Positions 22,718 to 32,011 of a DNA stretch of 37,236 bases are shown here, piece after piece. A program made the position numbers and the translations under genes. Source of the DNA: Nonomuraea sp. SBT364 (GTDB lineage: Bacteria > Actinomycetota > Actinomycetes > Streptosporangiales > Streptosporangiaceae). The stretch spans positions 55,123-92,358 of the forward strand of contig NZ_LAVL01000047.1 in the NCBI RefSeq assembly GCF_001083785.1, in the 5' to 3' direction. The notes below the pieces were generated by a model. The model was not told the origin of the DNA, did not search any database, and saw only the letters and a program-made list of their open reading frames with translations. Positions within the stretch are counted from its first letter, which is position 1; every line of letters starts with the position of its first letter.

Positions 22718-23140
22718 CTAGCGGGGGCGGGCCGCCTGCAGTTCCGCGCGTACGGCCGGCGTGAGCACCTGCCCGGCACGCTCGACCAGCAGCGTCATCT
22801 GGTAGGCCACCAGGCCCATGTCACAGTCGGGAGCGGCCAGCACGGCCAAGCACGACCCGTCGCTGATCGACATGATCATCAACAGTCCGCGCTGCATCTC
22901 GATGACGGTCTGGGTCACCATGCCGCCCTCGAACACGCGCGCCGCGCCCTGGGTCAAGCTGATCACGCCCGAGGCCACCGCGGCGAGCTGGTCGGCCCGG
23001 TCCTTGGGGAACCCCTCGGAGAAGGCCAGCGGCAGGCCGTCGGACGACACCACGACGGTGTGCGCGACACCGGGCACGTTGTTGACGAAATCAGTGATCA
23101 GCCAGTTGATGCCACGCGCTCCCTGGCTCAGTTCTCTCAT
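22718..23140 (-). CDS. cvnB: Conservon roadblock/LC7 protein CvnB2
   Basis: A 140-residue roadblock protein very similar to CvnB1 (INWLITDFVNNVPGVAHTVV, AARVFEGGMVTQTVIEMQRG, CLAVLAAPDCDMGLVAYQM). The ATG at 23140 overlaps the cvnA2 stop as ATGA. It probably pairs with CvnD2 and the CvnA2 tail at the membrane. Confidence 0.96.
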   Translation of the reverse strand: MRELSQGARGINWLITDFVNNVPGVAHTVVVSSDGLPLAFSEGFPKDRADQLAAVASGVISLTQGAARVFEGGMVTQTVIEMQRGLLMIMSISDGSCLAVLAAPDCDMGLVAYQMTLLVERAGQVLTPAVRAELQAARPR

Positions 23141-26100
23141 TTCTCCTCCTCATTCTCATCTCCGCGAGTGAACGCGCGGCCTTGCCGTACACCTTGCTGG
23201 AAGCTGGACAACCGGCTCCGCAGCCGCTCAGGAGAGATCTGCGGCGCCGGTGAGGTGACCGGCGGCTCCGCGAGGCTGGCCGTACCCGGCACCAGGTTGG
23301 CCTTGGGCACCCGGCGCGGCAGGCCGGAGGCGGTGGTGCCGGACTGCGCGGGCTTGGCCGCCGCCTCGGCGGCCTGCCAGCCGCTGTCAGCGGGAGAGGA
23401 CCAGGAGGCGCCGGCGCCCGACTGGCCCGGCCGGCGCTGCGGCAGCGCGGACCTGCCGGTGGGCGCGGGCGACGCGGGCGGCGCGGCGGGCTCGGCGGCC
23501 CGGGGCGCGGCCGCCGGGGTCTCCGGCTCCGCGAGCCCCGCCGGCTCGGCGGGCTCGGGGTCCGGGCGGCGGAACCAGTCGGAGCCCACGGAGGAGAAGA
23601 TCGGCAGGAACTCCTCGCTCTGCTCCTCCATCGGTGAGCTGCGCACCACGGGGAGCGGGCCGGTCAGGTCCTGCGAGGAGTATTCGCCGGGCCCGAACGG
23701 GTTGTAGCCGGAGTCGCCGTTCTGCGCGTACGGCTCGGACTTGGAGCTCTCCGCGAACGACGGCCAGGGACGCTCGTCGGCCCCGAACGCGGACCGGCCG
23801 GGCTCCGCCCCGAACGCGTCACGACGCGGCAGGTCCTCACCGAGCCCGTCACGGCGAGGCAGGTCCTCACCGAAGCCGTCACGGCGAGGCAGGTCCTCAC
23901 CGAAGCCGTCACGACGCGGCAGGTCCTCACCGAACGCGTCACGACGCGGCAGGTCCTCACCGAAGCCGTCACGGCGAGGCAGGTCCTCGCCGAACGGGTC
24001 GCGGCGTGGTTCGTCGCCGAGGGCGTCACGGCGCGGGAGTGATTCGTCGCGGCGCGGGAGCGGGTCGGCGAAGGAGGTCCAGCGGGTCTCCTCCTGCGGC
24101 TTCGGCTCCTCCTTCATCGCGGGCGGCTCGGTCGCGAACGACGGCCAGCGCGGCTCCTCCTGCTGGAGCGGCGGCGGCTCCTCGGCGAAGGACGGCCAGC
24201 GCTGCTCCTCCTTGGCGGCCGGCGGCTCCTCGGCGAAGGAGGACCAGCGCGGCTCCTCCTTCATCGGCGGCGGCTCGGTCGCGAAGGACGGCCAGCGGGG
24301 CTCTTCCTGCTGCTGCGCGGGCACCTGCGGCGGCTGCTCGCCGAACGACGGCCAGGGCTGCTCCTGCCGGGGCTCCTGCGGGGGCTGCTCGCCGAACGAC
24401 GGCCACCCCTCCCCTCCGGGCGCGGGCAGCGACCCGGGCCACTCGGTGTCGACCGGCACGTCCCTCGCACCGCGGACATCGGTGGTGTCGAAGGTCGGGG
24501 GCGCGGCGTAGACGCCGGTGCCGTTGCTGGCCGCGGTCGCCTGACCCGAATCGATCATGCCAGGGTCGAAGCTGGTGAACGCGTCGTACTGGGAGCGCGG
24601 CTGAGGCACGCCAGGGGGCTGGTTGCCGACGAGCAGCATGTCGGGCAGCAGGACCAGAGCGGTCAGGCCATTGCGCTCGCGCATCTGGAGCTGGACGCGG
24701 ATGCCGTGGCGCAGGGCCAGGCGGCCGACCACGAACAGGCCCATGCGGCGCGAGACCGCGACGTCGACGACCGGCGGGTTGGCCAGGCGCCAGTTGGCCT
24801 CGGCCAGCTCCTCGGGGCTCATGCCGATGCCCAGGTCGTTGATCGTCACGAGCACGCCGCCCTCGGCGGCGCTGCTGGTGACCTGGACCTTGCTCTCCCG
24901 GGGGGAGAACGAGATGGCGTTCTCGATCAGCTCGGCCAGCAGGTGGACGGCGTCGGTGACGGCCGGGCCCGCGACCTGGGTGCTGGACGGGATCTGGATC
25001 TGGACCCGCTCGTAGCCCTCGACCTCCGACAGCGAGGCGCGGGCGACGTCGACCAGCGGGACGGGCTCGCTCCACTTGCGCGCGGCCTCCTGGCCGGCCA
25101 GGACCAGCAGGTTCTCGCTGTTGCGGCGCATGCGGGTGGCCAGGTGGTCCAGGCGGAACAGGTTGGCGAGCCGGTTCTCGTCCTCCTCGCCCTGCTCCAG
25201 GCCCTCGATGAGCTGGAGCTGCCGCTCGACCAGCGTCTGGCTGCGGCGCGAGAGGTTGACGAACATCGAGTTGACGTTGGCGCGCAGCTTGGCCTCGTCG
25301 CCGGCCAGCCGGATCGCCTCGCGGTGGACCTCGTCGAAGGCCCGGGCCACTTCCCCGATCTCGTCGCGGGTGTTGACGCCGACCGACGGCACCTCGGGCA
25401 CCTCGGCGGCGTCGCCGGACTCGCGCAGCACGCGGACCGTCTCCGGCAGCCGGGTGGTGGCGACCTGGAGGGCCTCGGCGCGCAGCCGGCGCAGCGGGCG
25501 GACCAGCGAACCGGCCACCCGGGTGGTGATCACCAGGACGAGGAGGAGCAGGACCAGGATGGTCGCGCCGGAGATGATGGCGTTGCGCTGCTCGCTGTCG
25601 CTGAGCTCGCGGGTCTGGGTCACGACGCGGGTCGCCAGGCCGTCCTCGACCTTGCGCATGGCGTTGGTGGTCAGCAGCGTGCTGTTGTACCAGAGGTTGA
25701 TGTCCTGGCGGGGGCTGGCGGTGGTGATGTCCAGGTCCTGGATGGTGTCGTACTCGCGCAGCTGGGCCAGGGCGCGCTGGCGCATGGCGTCGGCGCGGTC
25801 GATCTGCTGGCCGCGCACGTTCTGCCGGTAGGCGCGCAGGTCCTGCTGGCCGGCTTCCTGCTCGAACCGGGCGAGCTCGTCCTGCTGCCGGTTCCAGGAG
25901 CCGAGGAAGTCGGACAGGTCGTCGTTGTCGAGGCTGCGCTGTTCCAGAGCGACGATGAGGATGCCCTGCTGGCGCGAGACCTCTTCCTTGACCCGCTGGA
26001 GGGCGGCCAGCGCCGCGACGTCACCCTGCAGGGCGTCGTCGGTGACGCCCTCGCTCAGGTCGTCCTGCAGCGCGCCCAGCACCTCGATGAGCGTCGACAG

Positions 26101-26595
26101 CGTGCTGATCGTGGCGCGCGGCGGGGTGCTCTCGCCGACCATCGCCTTGCGCAGGCCGTCGAGGCCGTTGAGCCAGCGGCGGATCTCCTCGACCTGTCCG
26201 CGGACACGCGCGGAGTGGGAGGCGTCGATCGCGCCGGAGGCGTCCACGACCTTCTTGAGCGCGGCATCGACCGTTCCACGCTGGGTGCGCAACTGGGCCA
26301 GCCGGCCCGCGCGGCGGCCGTCGGCCAGGTACCACGCGGTGAGCGTGCGTTCCTTGCCCAGCTCGTGCGAGAGCGCGCCGACGCGCTGGACCAGCTCGGA
26401 CACCTGGGTGAGCCGGCGGTACTCGGCGCTGGTGTCGATGGCGTTGGCCAGCTGCAGGCCGGCGAGCAGCACACCGACGACCGTGGGGATGAGGATCAGC
26501 GCGACCAGCCGCGAGCGCACGCGCCAGTTGGTCAGCTGGAACCGTCCGCCTGTGTACTCCCCCGGCCTCGTGTGCTTGGGGTTTTCCGTCCTCAC
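23137..26595 (-). CDS. cvnA: CvnA2 sensor histidine kinase with long repeat-rich tail
   Basis: A 1152-residue CvnA-type kinase, about 200 residues longer than CvnA1. Membrane segments lie at about 25-47 and 335-360, followed by HAMP, the helical LFRLDHLATRMRRNSENLL region, and HATPase with LIENAISFSPRES at about 555 and DLGIGMSPEEL. The tail (about 660-1152) holds eight W-x-S-F motifs, then RRD-x-FGEDLP decapeptide repeats, and ends in the conserved CvnA box (GLPRRVPKANLVPG, SPERLRSRLSSFQQG). The GTG at 26595 follows GCGAGAGG as in the other cvnA genes; the upstream in-frame extension to 26736 crosses the intergenic region and is rejected. G1 reads DLGIGM rather than DSGIGM. It leads the cvnA2-D2 operon. 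Confidence 0.94.
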   Translation of the reverse strand: MRTENPKHTRPGEYTGGRFQLTNWRVRSRLVALILIPTVVGVLLAGLQLANAIDTSAEYRRLTQVSELVQRVGALSHELGKERTLTAWYLADGRRAGRLAQLRTQRGTVDAALKKVVDASGAIDASHSARVRGQVEEIRRWLNGLDGLRKAMVGESTPPRATISTLSTLIEVLGALQDDLSEGVTDDALQGDVAALAALQRVKEEVSRQQGILIVALEQRSLDNDDLSDFLGSWNRQQDELARFEQEAGQQDLRAYRQNVRGQQIDRADAMRQRALAQLREYDTIQDLDITTASPRQDINLWYNSTLLTTNAMRKVEDGLATRVVTQTRELSDSEQRNAIISGATILVLLLLVLVITTRVAGSLVRPLRRLRAEALQVATTRLPETVRVLRESGDAAEVPEVPSVGVNTRDEIGEVARAFDEVHREAIRLAGDEAKLRANVNSMFVNLSRRSQTLVERQLQLIEGLEQGEEDENRLANLFRLDHLATRMRRNSENLLVLAGQEAARKWSEPVPLVDVARASLSEVEGYERVQIQIPSSTQVAGPAVTDAVHLLAELIENAISFSPRESKVQVTSSAAEGGVLVTINDLGIGMSPEELAEANWRLANPPVVDVAVSRRMGLFVVGRLALRHGIRVQLQMRERNGLTALVLLPDMLLVGNQPPGVPQPRSQYDAFTSFDPGMIDSGQATAASNGTGVYAAPPTFDTTDVRGARDVPVDTEWPGSLPAPGGEGWPSFGEQPPQEPRQEQPWPSFGEQPPQVPAQQQEEPRWPSFATEPPPMKEEPRWSSFAEEPPAAKEEQRWPSFAEEPPPLQQEEPRWPSFATEPPAMKEEPKPQEETRWTSFADPLPRRDESLPRRDALGDEPRRDPFGEDLPRRDGFGEDLPRRDAFGEDLPRRDGFGEDLPRRDGFGEDLPRRDGLGEDLPRRDAFGAEPGRSAFGADERPWPSFAESSKSEPYAQNGDSGYNPFGPGEYSSQDLTGPLPVVRSSPMEEQSEEFLPIFSSVGSDWFRRPDPEPAEPAGLAEPETPAAAPRAAEPAAPPASPAPTGRSALPQRRPGQSGAGASWSSPADSGWQAAEAAAKPAQSGTTASGLPRRVPKANLVPGTASLAEPPVTSPAPQISPERLRSRLSSFQQGVRQGRAFTRGDENEEEK
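23821..24000 (-). repeat. Six in-frame 30-bp tandem repeats in cvnA2
   Basis: Six consecutive 30-base units encode RRD-(G/A/P)-(F/L)-GEDLP decapeptides, with degenerate units on both sides (about 23791-24058). Units come in two synonymous flavours (ACGACGCGG and ACGGCGAGG starts). Alternating basic/acidic composition suggests a disordered, length-variable linker. Confidence 0.9.
24066..24410 (-). repeat. W-x-S-F short linear motif repeats in cvnA2 tail
   Basis: Seven copies of W(P/S/T)SF(G/A) followed by acidic/Pro spacers lie here; an eighth lies at about 23752-23766. Copies are 13-25 residues apart. Evenly spaced aromatic motifs in a disordered acidic tail look like multivalent docking sites, for example for the roadblock/GTPase subunits (inference). 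Confidence 0.8.
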
Positions 26596-26708
26596 TGACT
26601 CTCGCAACCTCTCGCCGTAACGTGCTCGAAGAAAATCAGACACGCGTGTGGCGCATGGGATTCTGCCGGGCTGGGTAATTGGAACACAACCCGTACCAGA
26701 TCGGCCAA

Positions 26709-26721
26709 CCGAACATATCCC
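26709..26721 (-). promoter_or_regulatory. 13-bp motif shared with the cvnA-L upstream region
   Basis: CCGAACATATCCC on the plus strand, 12 of 13 identical to 2376-2388, between the aldehyde dehydrogenase 2 terminator and cvnA2. Possible common operator or activator site of conservon promoters; it is not evident upstream of cvnA1. Confidence 0.35.
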
Positions 26722-26725
26722 ATCA

Positions 26726-26756
26726 AAGTCCCCCAAGTGTGCCCTTTGGGGGACTT
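26726..26756 (-). terminator. Terminator of the glycosyltransferase-aldehyde dehydrogenase operon
   Basis: Perfect 11-bp arms AAGTCCCCCAA (26726-26736) and TTGGGGGACTT (26746-26756) around a nine-base loop, 18 bases after the aldehyde dehydrogenase stop. Read on the minus strand the stem ends in ACTTT. It isolates this operon from cvnA2, which is transcribed in the same direction. Confidence 0.8.
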
Positions 26757-26773
26757 ATCGCCGTCCACGATTT

Positions 26774-28171
26774 TCAGGCCGGCCGGAACGAGTCCCGCTC
26801 GACCGGCGCCGCGTGCTTGATCATTAGGTGACGTGTCACCCCATACTCCTGGACGGCCTCCTGGCTCATGTCCTTGCCGAACCCGCTGCCCTTGACGCCG
26901 CCGTGCGGCGCCTCGCTGGCGATCGGCAGGTGATCGTTGACCCAGGTCACGCCCACGTCCAGGCGGTGCGACACCCGCATCGCGCGAGCCACGTCCCGCG
27001 ACCACACCGACGAGGCCAGTCCGTAGCGCGTGTCGTTGGCCAGCCGCACCGCCTCGTCCTCGCCGTCGAAGGGCAGCACGACGAGGACCGGGCCGAAAAG
27101 CTCCCCCTGGACGATCTCGCTGTCCTGTGCGACATCGGTCACAAGCGTGGGCGGGTAGAAGAACCCGGGACCCTCGACCGGCGAGCCGCCGTGCACGACC
27201 CGGCCGCCCGAGCGGGCGACGAAGCCGTGCACCCGGTCACGGTGCGCCCCGGAGATGAGCGGGCCGATGTCGGTGGCCGGGTCCCAGGGGTCGCCCACCG
27301 AGATTTCGGCAAGAGTTGCCCGAAACGCCTCCACCGCGTCACCGTAGACCTCGCGGGCGACGTACACGCGCGTGGCCGCCGTGCAGTCCTGACCGGTGTT
27401 GTAGGTGGCGCCCATCGACACGCCGCGGGCCGCCTCGGCCAGATCGGCGTCCTCGAAGACCAGCGCGGGCGCCTTGCCGCCGAGCTCCAGGTGCACCCGC
27501 TTGAGCGTCTCGGCGGCGCCGGTCATGACGGCCCGGCCGGTCTCGGTCGAGCCGGTCACGCTCACCATGTCCACGCCCGGGTCGGTGACCAGGGCCTGGC
27601 CGACCTCCGCGCCACCGGTGACGACCTGGACGAGCCCGTCGGGCGCGCCCGCCTTGGCGAACAGCTCGGCCAGCCGCAGCGTCGTGCGCGGCGTCTGCGG
27701 GGCCGGCTTGATGACCACCGCGTTGCCCGCGGCGACGGCCGGGCCGACCTTCCACACGGCCATCACGAACGGGAAGTTCCACGGCGCGATCGACCCGACC
27801 ACCCCGACGGGGCGGCGCAGCAGGACCGAGGTGTAGCCCGCGCTGAACACCCCGGCGCCGGTCCCGTCGAGCGAGCGGGCGGCCCCGGCGAAGAATCGCA
27901 GGTTGTCGGCGGCGAACGGCAGCTCGCCGTCCCTGAACACGGCCGCCGGCTTGCCCGTCTCCTCGACCTCCAGCCGGGTCAGCTCCTCGGCGTCGGCCTC
28001 CACCAGGTCCGCCAGCCGCAGCAGCAGCCGGGCGCGCTCGGCGGGCGTCGTCTCCGCCCACTCGGCGAAGGCGTCCCTGGCCCGGCGGACGGTCGCGGCC
28101 ACGGCCTCGACCGGGGTGTCGGGGACCTCGGCGCACACGAGACCGGTGGCCGGGTTGATCAATTCACGCAT
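26774..28171 (-). CDS. Aldehyde dehydrogenase 2, gamma-aminobutyraldehyde type
   Basis: A 465-residue ALDH. SIAPWNFPFVMAVWKVGPA (Asn131), VTGSTETGR at about 205-213, LELGGKAPALVFEDADL (Glu229) and NTGQDCTAATRVYV (Cys263) are visible. The GQDCTA context is typical of gamma-aminobutyraldehyde/polyamine-pathway dehydrogenases, and a polyamine importer lies 2 kb away, so oxidation of 4-aminobutanal to GABA is a reasonable call. The ATG at 28171 lies 35 bp after the glycosyltransferase stop, so they form one operon, ended by a strong hairpin. No transaminase or amine oxidase for the preceding step is in the window. Confidence 0.9.
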   Translation of the reverse strand: MRELINPATGLVCAEVPDTPVEAVAATVRRARDAFAEWAETTPAERARLLLRLADLVEADAEELTRLEVEETGKPAAVFRDGELPFAADNLRFFAGAARSLDGTGAGVFSAGYTSVLLRRPVGVVGSIAPWNFPFVMAVWKVGPAVAAGNAVVIKPAPQTPRTTLRLAELFAKAGAPDGLVQVVTGGAEVGQALVTDPGVDMVSVTGSTETGRAVMTGAAETLKRVHLELGGKAPALVFEDADLAEAARGVSMGATYNTGQDCTAATRVYVAREVYGDAVEAFRATLAEISVGDPWDPATDIGPLISGAHRDRVHGFVARSGGRVVHGGSPVEGPGFFYPPTLVTDVAQDSEIVQGELFGPVLVVLPFDGEDEAVRLANDTRYGLASSVWSRDVARAMRVSHRLDVGVTWVNDHLPIASEAPHGGVKGSGFGKDMSQEAVQEYGVTRHLMIKHAAPVERDSFRPA

Positions 28172-28206
28172 GGATATCTTTCCCTGCTCGGTACGGGGGG
28201 CCGTAC

Positions 28207-29475
28207 CTACTTCTGGCCGAGCTGCTCGATGAGGTCGGCGGCCTTGCGCAGGCCGTCGCGACCGCGGATCTCCTCACCGGCGGCGGCGAGCCTCGCGCGG
28301 AGGTCGTCGTCGCCGAGCAGGCGCGTCAGCGCGCCCGTCAACTCCTCGTCCGTGAACGTGTAGGTCGAAAGCCTGACACCATAGCCCAACTCTTCCACCC
28401 GCTGCGCGTTGTCGTACTGGTCCCAGAACAGCGGCAGCAGGATCATCGGCTTGCCGAAGTGCATCGCCTCGGTGGTGGTGTTGTTGCCGCCGTGCGTGAT
28501 GACCAGGTCACACAGCGGGATGACCTTGGTCTGCGGGACGAACTCGGCGCCCCACATGTTGTCGGCGAGCTTGATCTCCTCGTGCAGCGAGCCCTTGGAG
28601 ACGATGTACTGGTGCGGGGTGGTGGCCAGCACGTCGATCACCCGCTGCATGAGCTCCACGTCGGCGGAGCCGAGCGAGCCGAGCGAGAAGTAGACCAGCG
28701 AGCCCTCGTTGCGCGCGAAGGGCAGCTCGAACTCCCCCTCGGTCTCGCGGACCGACGAGTCGAGGCGGTGCCAGGTGTCGTTCAGCGGCCGGTCGGCCAC
28801 GTAGTCCAGGATCTCCGGGTAGACGTACAGGTTCAGGTCGCCCTCGTGGATGAAGTCGAGGTCGGGCAGCGGCTCGGCGCCCTGCTCGACGCACCAGTCG
28901 TTGAAGGCGCTCCACATCTCGCGGTGGGTGCGGTCGTACTCGGCGCGGAAGTCGTCCCACTCGGAGCGGTCGTCGGCGGGCAGGCCGGAGAAGACCGGCG
29001 CGACGTTCGGGCCGCGCACCTCCAGCGGGTTGCAGGAGACGATGCGGACGAACTTCTTGCCGGCCGTGAGCAGCGCCGGGAACGTGATCACGTTGTCCTC
29101 GACGATGACGTCCGGCCGGACCCGCTCGATGATCGCCTTGAGCTGCGGCTCGCAGTACTTGGCGCCGTCGATCAGCTCTTCCCAGATGGGCTTGGTGACG
29201 GTCTCGAGCTGCTCGCGGGTGCTCTTGCGGTATTCGGGCGCGGTCTCGCGGATGAAGTCCTTCCAGAACTGGCCGGCGTCCTGCTCCTCCTCGGACGGCG
29301 GGGCGAGGTCGACGAGGTCCTCCTCGAAGCCGAGCGCCTCCAGCTTGCCCTTCCACGACGACTCGGCGGCGAAGACGACGCGGTGGCCGCGGCGGCGCAG
29401 AATGTCGCCGATGCCGATGCTGTTGTTGGTCGGCCCGTAGGCGCTTTCCGGCATGAACAGGATGGTCAGAGACAT
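28207..29475 (-). CDS. GT1/UGT-like glycosyltransferase lacking the usual N-terminal His
   Basis: A 422-residue GT-B fold protein of the UDP-glycosyltransferase type. The C-terminal donor-binding signature HGGNNTTTEAMHFGKPMI is at 328-345 and FWDQYDNAQ follows; VYFSLGS is at about 261-267. At the N-terminus the segment where family members have a catalytic GHxxP reads AYGPTNNS, so the usual acceptor-activating His is absent. The ATG at 29475 follows CCGGAG; a frame extending to 29502 has no RBS. First gene of the operon, divergent from TetR, with a perfect inverted repeat 26-45 bp before its start. The acceptor is unknown; an inverting sugar transfer is usual for the family. Confidence 0.88.
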   Translation of the reverse strand: MSLTILFMPESAYGPTNNSIGIGDILRRRGHRVVFAAESSWKGKLEALGFEEDLVDLAPPSEEEQDAGQFWKDFIRETAPEYRKSTREQLETVTKPIWEELIDGAKYCEPQLKAIIERVRPDVIVEDNVITFPALLTAGKKFVRIVSCNPLEVRGPNVAPVFSGLPADDRSEWDDFRAEYDRTHREMWSAFNDWCVEQGAEPLPDLDFIHEGDLNLYVYPEILDYVADRPLNDTWHRLDSSVRETEGEFELPFARNEGSLVYFSLGSLGSADVELMQRVIDVLATTPHQYIVSKGSLHEEIKLADNMWGAEFVPQTKVIPLCDLVITHGGNNTTTEAMHFGKPMILLPLFWDQYDNAQRVEELGYGVRLSTYTFTDEELTGALTRLLGDDDLRARLAAAGEEIRGRDGLRKAADLIEQLGQK

Positions 29476-29500
29476 GGGCACACTCCGGGGGGATCTAGCC

Positions 29501-29520
29501 ATTTGAAGGAGAATTCAAAT
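29501..29520. promoter_or_regulatory. Inverted repeat ATTTGAA-N6-TTCAAAT, candidate TetR operator
   Basis: Perfect 7-bp arms (29501-29507 and 29514-29520) in the divergent region between the glycosyltransferase and the TetR gene. A TTGACC (minus strand, 29537-29542) could be the -35 box of the glycosyltransferase promoter, placing the dyad over its -10. The core TTGAA-N6-TTCAA recurs at 34141-34156. Confidence 0.65.
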
Positions 29521-29605
29521 ACGCATCTAGCGTAAAGGTCAACTTCAGGGCACTATGGTCACGGATTACTGAACGACGGACGAACACGAGGGCAAGGTGG
29601 TGAAG

Positions 29606-30204
29606 ATGGCCCAGCGCAAAAGCCGTACTGACCGGCGCATCGACCTGATCGAGGCGGCACGCCGGGCCATCATCCGGTTCGGCATCGACGGGGTGCAGCT
29701 CTCGCACGTCGCCGAGGAGGCCGGGCTGACCTCCGGCGCGGTGCTCTACCACTACCCCGACCTGAGCGAGCTGCTCGTCGAGGCGCAGCACGCGGGCATG
29801 GAGCGCTTCTACGAGCAGCGGCTGAGGCAGATCGCCGCGCTCACCGACCCGGTCGCCAAGCTGGTGCTGACGATCCGCTCCGGGCTGCCCACCGGGCCGC
29901 TCGACCCGGACGTGCGGCTGCTCAACGAGCTGGGCGGGGCCGCCGGGCGCAACCGCGTCTACGGGGTGCTGCTCACGTCCCTGTACGACCGGCAGGTGTC
30001 GATGTACCAGTCGATCCTGGACACCGGGCAGGCGCTGGGCGTGTTCAGGCTGACGACCGACGCGCTGTCGATCTCGCGCAACCTGGTGGCGCTGGAGGAC
30101 GCCTACGGCTACCGCATCACGGCCCGGCACCCGATCATCGGCCCGGAGGAGGCGGCCGAGCTGATCCTGTCCTACGCGCGCACGGTGACGGGCAACGATC
30201 TGCT

Positions 30205-30211
<7 letters not shown>
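29606..30211 (+). CDS. TetR-family transcriptional regulator
   Basis: A 201-residue TetR-type repressor. Helix-turn-helix at about residues 25-50 (VQLSHVAEEAGLTSGAVLYHYP); the ligand-binding helices follow. ATG 29606 with AAGG seven bases upstream is preferred; GTG codons at 29597 and 29600 are alternatives. It is divergent from the glycosyltransferase operon and converges with PotA (7-base overlap). Candidate operators at 29501-29520 and 34141-34156 suggest autoregulation, control of the glycosyltransferase/aldehyde dehydrogenase operon, and control of the divergent polyamine/kinase region. A polyamine or aminoaldehyde inducer would fit the neighbourhood but is inference. Confidence 0.92.
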
Positions 30212-31231
<1,020 letters not shown>

Positions 31232-31245
<14 letters not shown>

Positions 31246-32011
31246 GCGACTCCCCGATCTTGGTCAGGCGCTGCCCCGCGATCACGGCGGTGAAGCTCAC
31301 CAGGAGCAGGATCGCGGCCAGCGCATTGATCTCCGGGGTCACCCCGAAACGGATCATTGAATAGATGACGATCGGCAGCGTCTGCTCCAGGTTGCCGATC
31401 GTGAAGAAGGCGATGACGAACTCGTCCAGCGACAGCGTGAACGCCAGCAGCGCGCCCGCCACGATGCCGGGCGCCAGCTGCGGCAGCGTCACCTTCATGA
31501 ACGTGGTGACCGCTCCCGCGCCGAGGTCGCGCGAGGCCTCCTCCAGCGAGGTGTCGGCGCCGCTGAGCCGGGTGCGCACCACCGCGGCGACGAACGCCAT
31601 CGCGAACAGGCCGTGCGCGAGCACCACCGAGTAGCGCCCGAGCGTGAGCTGGATCATGCCGAAGAACAGCAGCAGCCCGATCGCGATCACCAGGTCGGGC
31701 AGCACGGCCGGCATCAGCGCGAGCGCCTCCAGCGCCTTCGACCGGGTGTGGCGGGCCAGGCCGACGGCCAGCAGGGTGCCGAGCACGGTGGCGATCAGCG
31801 TCGAACCGGTGGCCACGATCAGCGTGTTGACCAGGCCCTTCAGCACCAGCTCGTTCTGGGCGAGCTCGCCGTACCACTTGAGGCTGAAGCCCTCGTAGGT
31901 GTAGGCCGACTCACCGGAGTTGAACGACATGACGACGAGCACGACGATCGGCGCGTACAGGAAGACGTACGTGAGCCAGAACGGGATGTGGAGCAGGCGG
32001 GAGCTACGCAC
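31232..32011 (-). CDS. potC: Polyamine-type ABC importer permease (PotC-like)
   Basis: A 259-residue permease with six hydrophobic stretches. The N-terminus LHIPFWLTYVFLYAPIVVLVVMSFN is typical of PotC, and the EAA loop reads EEASRDLGAGAVTTFMKVTLP. Start GTG 32011, 8-base overlap with PotB; its end overlaps PotA. Acts with PotB as the transmembrane channel. Confidence 0.92.

Noticed and set aside
23821..24000. CRISPR-like array impression from regular 30-bp units
   Set aside because: The units are directly tandem with no unique spacers, in frame, and encode a decapeptide repeat in cvnA2.
24706..26598. 630-codon plus-strand open frame opposite cvnA2
   Set aside because: Low-complexity Asp/Val/Gln/His composition mirrors the kinase codons; the minus strand encodes clear HAMP and HATPase motifs.
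26596..26736. 47-codon N-terminal extension of cvnA2
   Set aside because: It runs through the terminator and the shared upstream motif; the conserved CGAGAGG/GTGAG start at 26595 fits the other cvnA genes.
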